8,578 nt of DNA, taken from the NCBI GenBank assembly GCA_903898215.1, contig CAIUEQ010000119.1:1-8578 (forward strand). Reading direction: 5' to 3'. This DNA comes from an uncultured Bacteroidota bacterium (lineage in GTDB: Bacteria; Bacteroidota; Bacteroidia; UKL13-3). Position numbers and translations under genes: made by a program. Shown here one piece after another: positions 6,562 to 8,578 of the stretch. Each line of letters opens with the position of its first letter. The stretch's first letter is position 1. Under the pieces are notes generated by a model. The model saw nothing but the letters and a program-made list of their open reading frames with translations, was not told where the DNA came from and did not search any database.

Positions 6562-8364
6562 TTAATTTTCTATTAGTGCTAATTTTTTAAAAGAAGCATT
6601 TTGATTGATTAGTTCATCAAAAGTTCCTGAGTCTATCAATTCTCCCTTTTCGAGATAAAAAATAGTGTCGCAATTCTGAACTGTTGTTAATCGGTGCGCA
6701 ATGATGATGACAGTTCTGGTTCCTTTTAATTTTTCTATTTCTTCTACGATATACTTTTCAGTAATATTATCTAAAGCTGATGTGGCCTCATCCATAATCA
6801 ATATTTGCGGATCATGATATAATGCCCTTGCAATGCCAATTCTTTGCCTTTGCCCTCCCGAAAGTCTCACACCTTTTTCTCCTATTTCTGTTTGAATACC
6901 TTCAGGTAATTCATTCACCAAAGATTCAAGTTGTGACAACTTTATAGAATTCCAAATTTTAGTGTCGTCTATTTCTGATTCTTCAATTCCCAATGCGATA
7001 TTATTTCGGATAGTATTATCTGCTAGAAAAATATGTTGAGGGATATATCCTATTTGCTTTTGCCATGACGAAATATTTTGTTGTAAGTCTTCACTATCAA
7101 TTATTATTTTACCACTCACAGGATTTAACAAACCTAATAATAGGTCAACGATTGTAGTTTTACCCGCACCTGAAGAACCAACAAAAGCTACAGCTTTTCC
7201 TTTATTTATTATTAATTCAATATCCGTTAAAGATTCAGTATCTGCAGAAGGATATTTATAACTAACTTTTTTAAATTTAATTTCTCTTTCGAAAACAATT
7301 GATATTTTAGCTTTTTCTTCTGTTATCCTATTTGTATATTCAAGGTTTAATTGCTGAAAATCATTATACACAGGATCTATATTTGGTAGAGAATAACGAA
7401 TACTTGAATACCCACCGATAATCTGATTTATTGAAGGCATTAATCTAACTGATGCAAATCCAAACAATGCCAATATAGGAAGTACACTCTCAACACTTTC
7501 ATTTTTCTTGGCTAAAAGTATGGCAATAATAAGCATTGTTGCAATAGCTATTGTTTCCAAGATAGGTTTGCTAAGTCCATTAATATATGACTGATGAGTC
7601 ATTCCAAGTGCATTCCTTTTTGAACTATCATAAAACCGATTAATATAAAACTGTTCTCTGTTTAATATTTTAATTTCTTTTGTTCCACCAAATCCTTCAT
7701 AAACAATTTTGTAAACTATTGTTCTTAGTTTGTTAAGCTCCTGTCCAAAATTTGTTGATTTCTTTTTAGTAAGTCTAAGATATATAAATCCCGTTAAAGC
7801 AAATATGGCTATTGTTGAAAGGGTAATTTCTGTTTCAACAGTTAATAATAAAACTATTGTTAAAAGGATGAGCAGCAATTCCATAGTAATACTCATAAGA
7901 GGCATCATTACTCCAGTAATAATTATCTTTACACAATCGTATACATTGCTCAGCAACTCAGAAGAGTTTCTTTGCAAATGGAATGTGTATGGCGCTTTTA
8001 AATAAAGTGAAAATAGATCATAACTCATTCTGAGTTGTATATCAAAAATGGTTTTTGCTTTCTTGTAATTTAAAATTCCCAAATAAATATTTTTAAAAAT
8101 AAAAATGATAATGATTGCAATGGAACCACTAATTAATAATTGTACACTATTTTCAATCCCAAATTGTATTAGATGATTATGAATAAAAGGATATTTTTCG
8201 AGAAGTTGAGGTTTGGCAACAACTGCAATAAAAACAGGAAGAGCTCCAATACCAGCTATCTCCAGAAAAGACCCCAAAATCATCATCAATAGTAAGATGA
8301 TTAATCTTTTTTTCTCCTTACTGGTGAGAAGTGTATTTAGTTTGATGAAATATTTTTTAAACAT
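6562..8364 (-). CDS. PglK/MsbA-like ABC exporter (ATPase-permease), probable lipid-linked saccharide flippase
   Basis: A 600-residue half-transporter with a fused permease and ATPase, expected to dimerise in the inner membrane. Hydrophobic segments near residues 21-50, 76-96, 154-176, 180-197, 268-285 and 293-309 fit the six helices of the exporter fold. The ATPase domain has Walker A GSSGAGKTT (396-404), Q-loop Gln443 in YIPQH, signature LSGGQRQR (501-508), Walker B ILIMDEATSALD (521-532, catalytic Glu526) and switch His557 in AHRLT, so it should be active. Length and arrangement resemble PglK, which flips lipid-linked oligosaccharide across the inner membrane, and MsbA-like lipid exporters. 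Its place one base upstream of pseB in a sugar operon favours a glycan substrate; export of another lipid or a peptide cannot be excluded. ATG 8364 is 36 bases after the acetyltransferase stop, with no Shine-Dalgarno visible. Confidence 0.87.
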   Translation of the reverse strand: MFKKYFIKLNTLLTSKEKKRLIILLLMMILGSFLEIAGIGALPVFIAVVAKPQLLEKYPFIHNHLIQFGIENSVQLLISGSIAIIIIFIFKNIYLGILNYKKAKTIFDIQLRMSYDLFSLYLKAPYTFHLQRNSSELLSNVYDCVKIIITGVMMPLMSITMELLLILLTIVLLLTVETEITLSTIAIFALTGFIYLRLTKKKSTNFGQELNKLRTIVYKIVYEGFGGTKEIKILNREQFYINRFYDSSKRNALGMTHQSYINGLSKPILETIAIATMLIIAILLAKKNESVESVLPILALFGFASVRLMPSINQIIGGYSSIRYSLPNIDPVYNDFQQLNLEYTNRITEEKAKISIVFEREIKFKKVSYKYPSADTESLTDIELIINKGKAVAFVGSSGAGKTTIVDLLLGLLNPVSGKIIIDSEDLQQNISSWQKQIGYIPQHIFLADNTIRNNIALGIEESEIDDTKIWNSIKLSQLESLVNELPEGIQTEIGEKGVRLSGGQRQRIGIARALYHDPQILIMDEATSALDNITEKYIVEEIEKLKGTRTVIIIAHRLTTVQNCDTIFYLEKGELIDSGTFDELINQNASFKKLALIEN

Positions 8365-8400
8365 GAAATATTTCTGCTTGCGAATAAATACTGCTTATAT

Positions 8401-8578
8401 TCATTGAGTCTTCTTTTTTAGTTTCGCAGGATTGCCTGCATATTGAAAGTCTGGCTCAGTACTTTTTGTAACAACAGAACCTGCAGCTATTAAATTATTT
8501 TCTCCAATAGTAATGCTTTGTATAAGAGTTGAGTTACTTCCAATAAAACTATTTTCACCAACTTTACATTCTCCGTTT
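8401..8578 (-). CDS. Hexapeptide-repeat (left-handed beta-helix) acetyltransferase, C-terminal part
   Basis: The frame enters at the right edge and ends at a TGA at 8403-8401, giving 58 residues. They show imperfect hexapeptide turns: VGENSFIGSNSTLI, then SITIGENNLIAAGSVVTK, then the family-typical ending YAGNPAKLKKK. This is the end of an LbH acyltransferase such as the PglD/NeuD sugar O- or N-acetyltransferases, serine acetyltransferase-like, or WbbJ/Vat-type enzymes, which use acetyl-CoA. The catalytic histidine and N-terminal domain lie outside the window, so the subfamily and substrate cannot be decided. Its place upstream of a flippase and pseB favours acetylation of a sugar or nucleotide sugar. 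The 5' end is missing only because the window stops there. Confidence 0.85.
   Translation of the reverse strand, partial: NGECKVGENSFIGSNSTLIQSITIGENNLIAAGSVVTKSTEPDFQYAGNPAKLKKKTQ

Noticed and set aside
8365..8400. Promoter or terminator between the acetyltransferase and ABC transporter genes
   Set aside because: The 36-base gap has no hairpin followed by a T-run and no TTTG / TAnnTTTG pair on the minus strand.
1..8578. Several plus-strand open frames of 60 to 108 codons (for example 2131-2457, 5010-5294 and 7730-8005)
   Set aside because: Each lies antisense within a well-supported minus-strand gene, shows no family motif and is isolated. They are expected by chance in AT-rich coding sequence read backwards.

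Overview
The window is a compact, AT-rich (roughly one-third GC by eye) bacterial sugar-nucleotide and glycan locus. Every supported gene is on the minus strand, so transcription runs from high to low coordinates. Genes overlap by 4 to 16 bases or are separated by 1 to 58 bases. No stretch of 300 bases lacks a gene, and I see no terminator, convincing promoter, RNA gene, insertion sequence or CRISPR array. None of the starts has a well-placed Shine-Dalgarno sequence; upstream bases are A/T-rich instead. That, the base composition and the gene content fit Bacteroidota best (inference, moderate confidence). Another AT-rich group such as Leptospira is not excluded.

In transcription order the window holds: (1) the last 58 codons of a hexapeptide-repeat acetyltransferase (8401-8578, 5' end off the right edge); (2) a PglK/MsbA-like ABC exporter, a probable lipid-linked saccharide flippase (6562-8364); (3) pseB, the UDP-GlcNAc 4,6-dehydratase/5-epimerase (5532-6560); (4) a 58-base gap carrying about three copies of a degenerate 21-22 bp repeat; (5) pseC, the PLP aminotransferase (4322-5473); (6) a FemAB-like acyl or aminoacyl transferase (3354-4325); (7) a class I SAM methyltransferase (2572-3348); (8) a short, divergent DegT-fold PLP-aminotransferase-like protein (1629-2579); (9) an aldo/keto reductase with intact catalytic tetrad (781-1644); (10) an SpsF-type (COG1861) cytidylyltransferase (29-784); and (11) the first 12 codons of a further gene at the left edge, possibly pseH.

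PseB and PseC together make UDP-4-amino-4,6-dideoxy-N-acetyl-beta-L-altrosamine, the committed precursor of pseudaminic acid. The cytidylyltransferase would activate the finished nonulosonic acid with CMP. The remaining standard genes (pseH, pseG, pseI) are not in the window and would be expected further left. The ABC protein and acetyltransferase upstream point to assembly and export of a glycan, for example for surface protein glycosylation or a cell-surface polysaccharide.

The most interesting part is the block of four genes (FemAB-like, methyltransferase, divergent aminotransferase-like, aldo/keto reductase) between pseC and the cytidylyltransferase. None is needed for textbook CMP-pseudaminic acid synthesis, yet all are packed into the same overlapping series. 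They may make a modified nonulosonic acid (N-acylated, methylated or with altered redox state). Several likely starts lie downstream of the longest open frame: ATG 784, ATG 1644 and ATG 5473, instead of TTG 790, TTG 1659 and GTG 5497.
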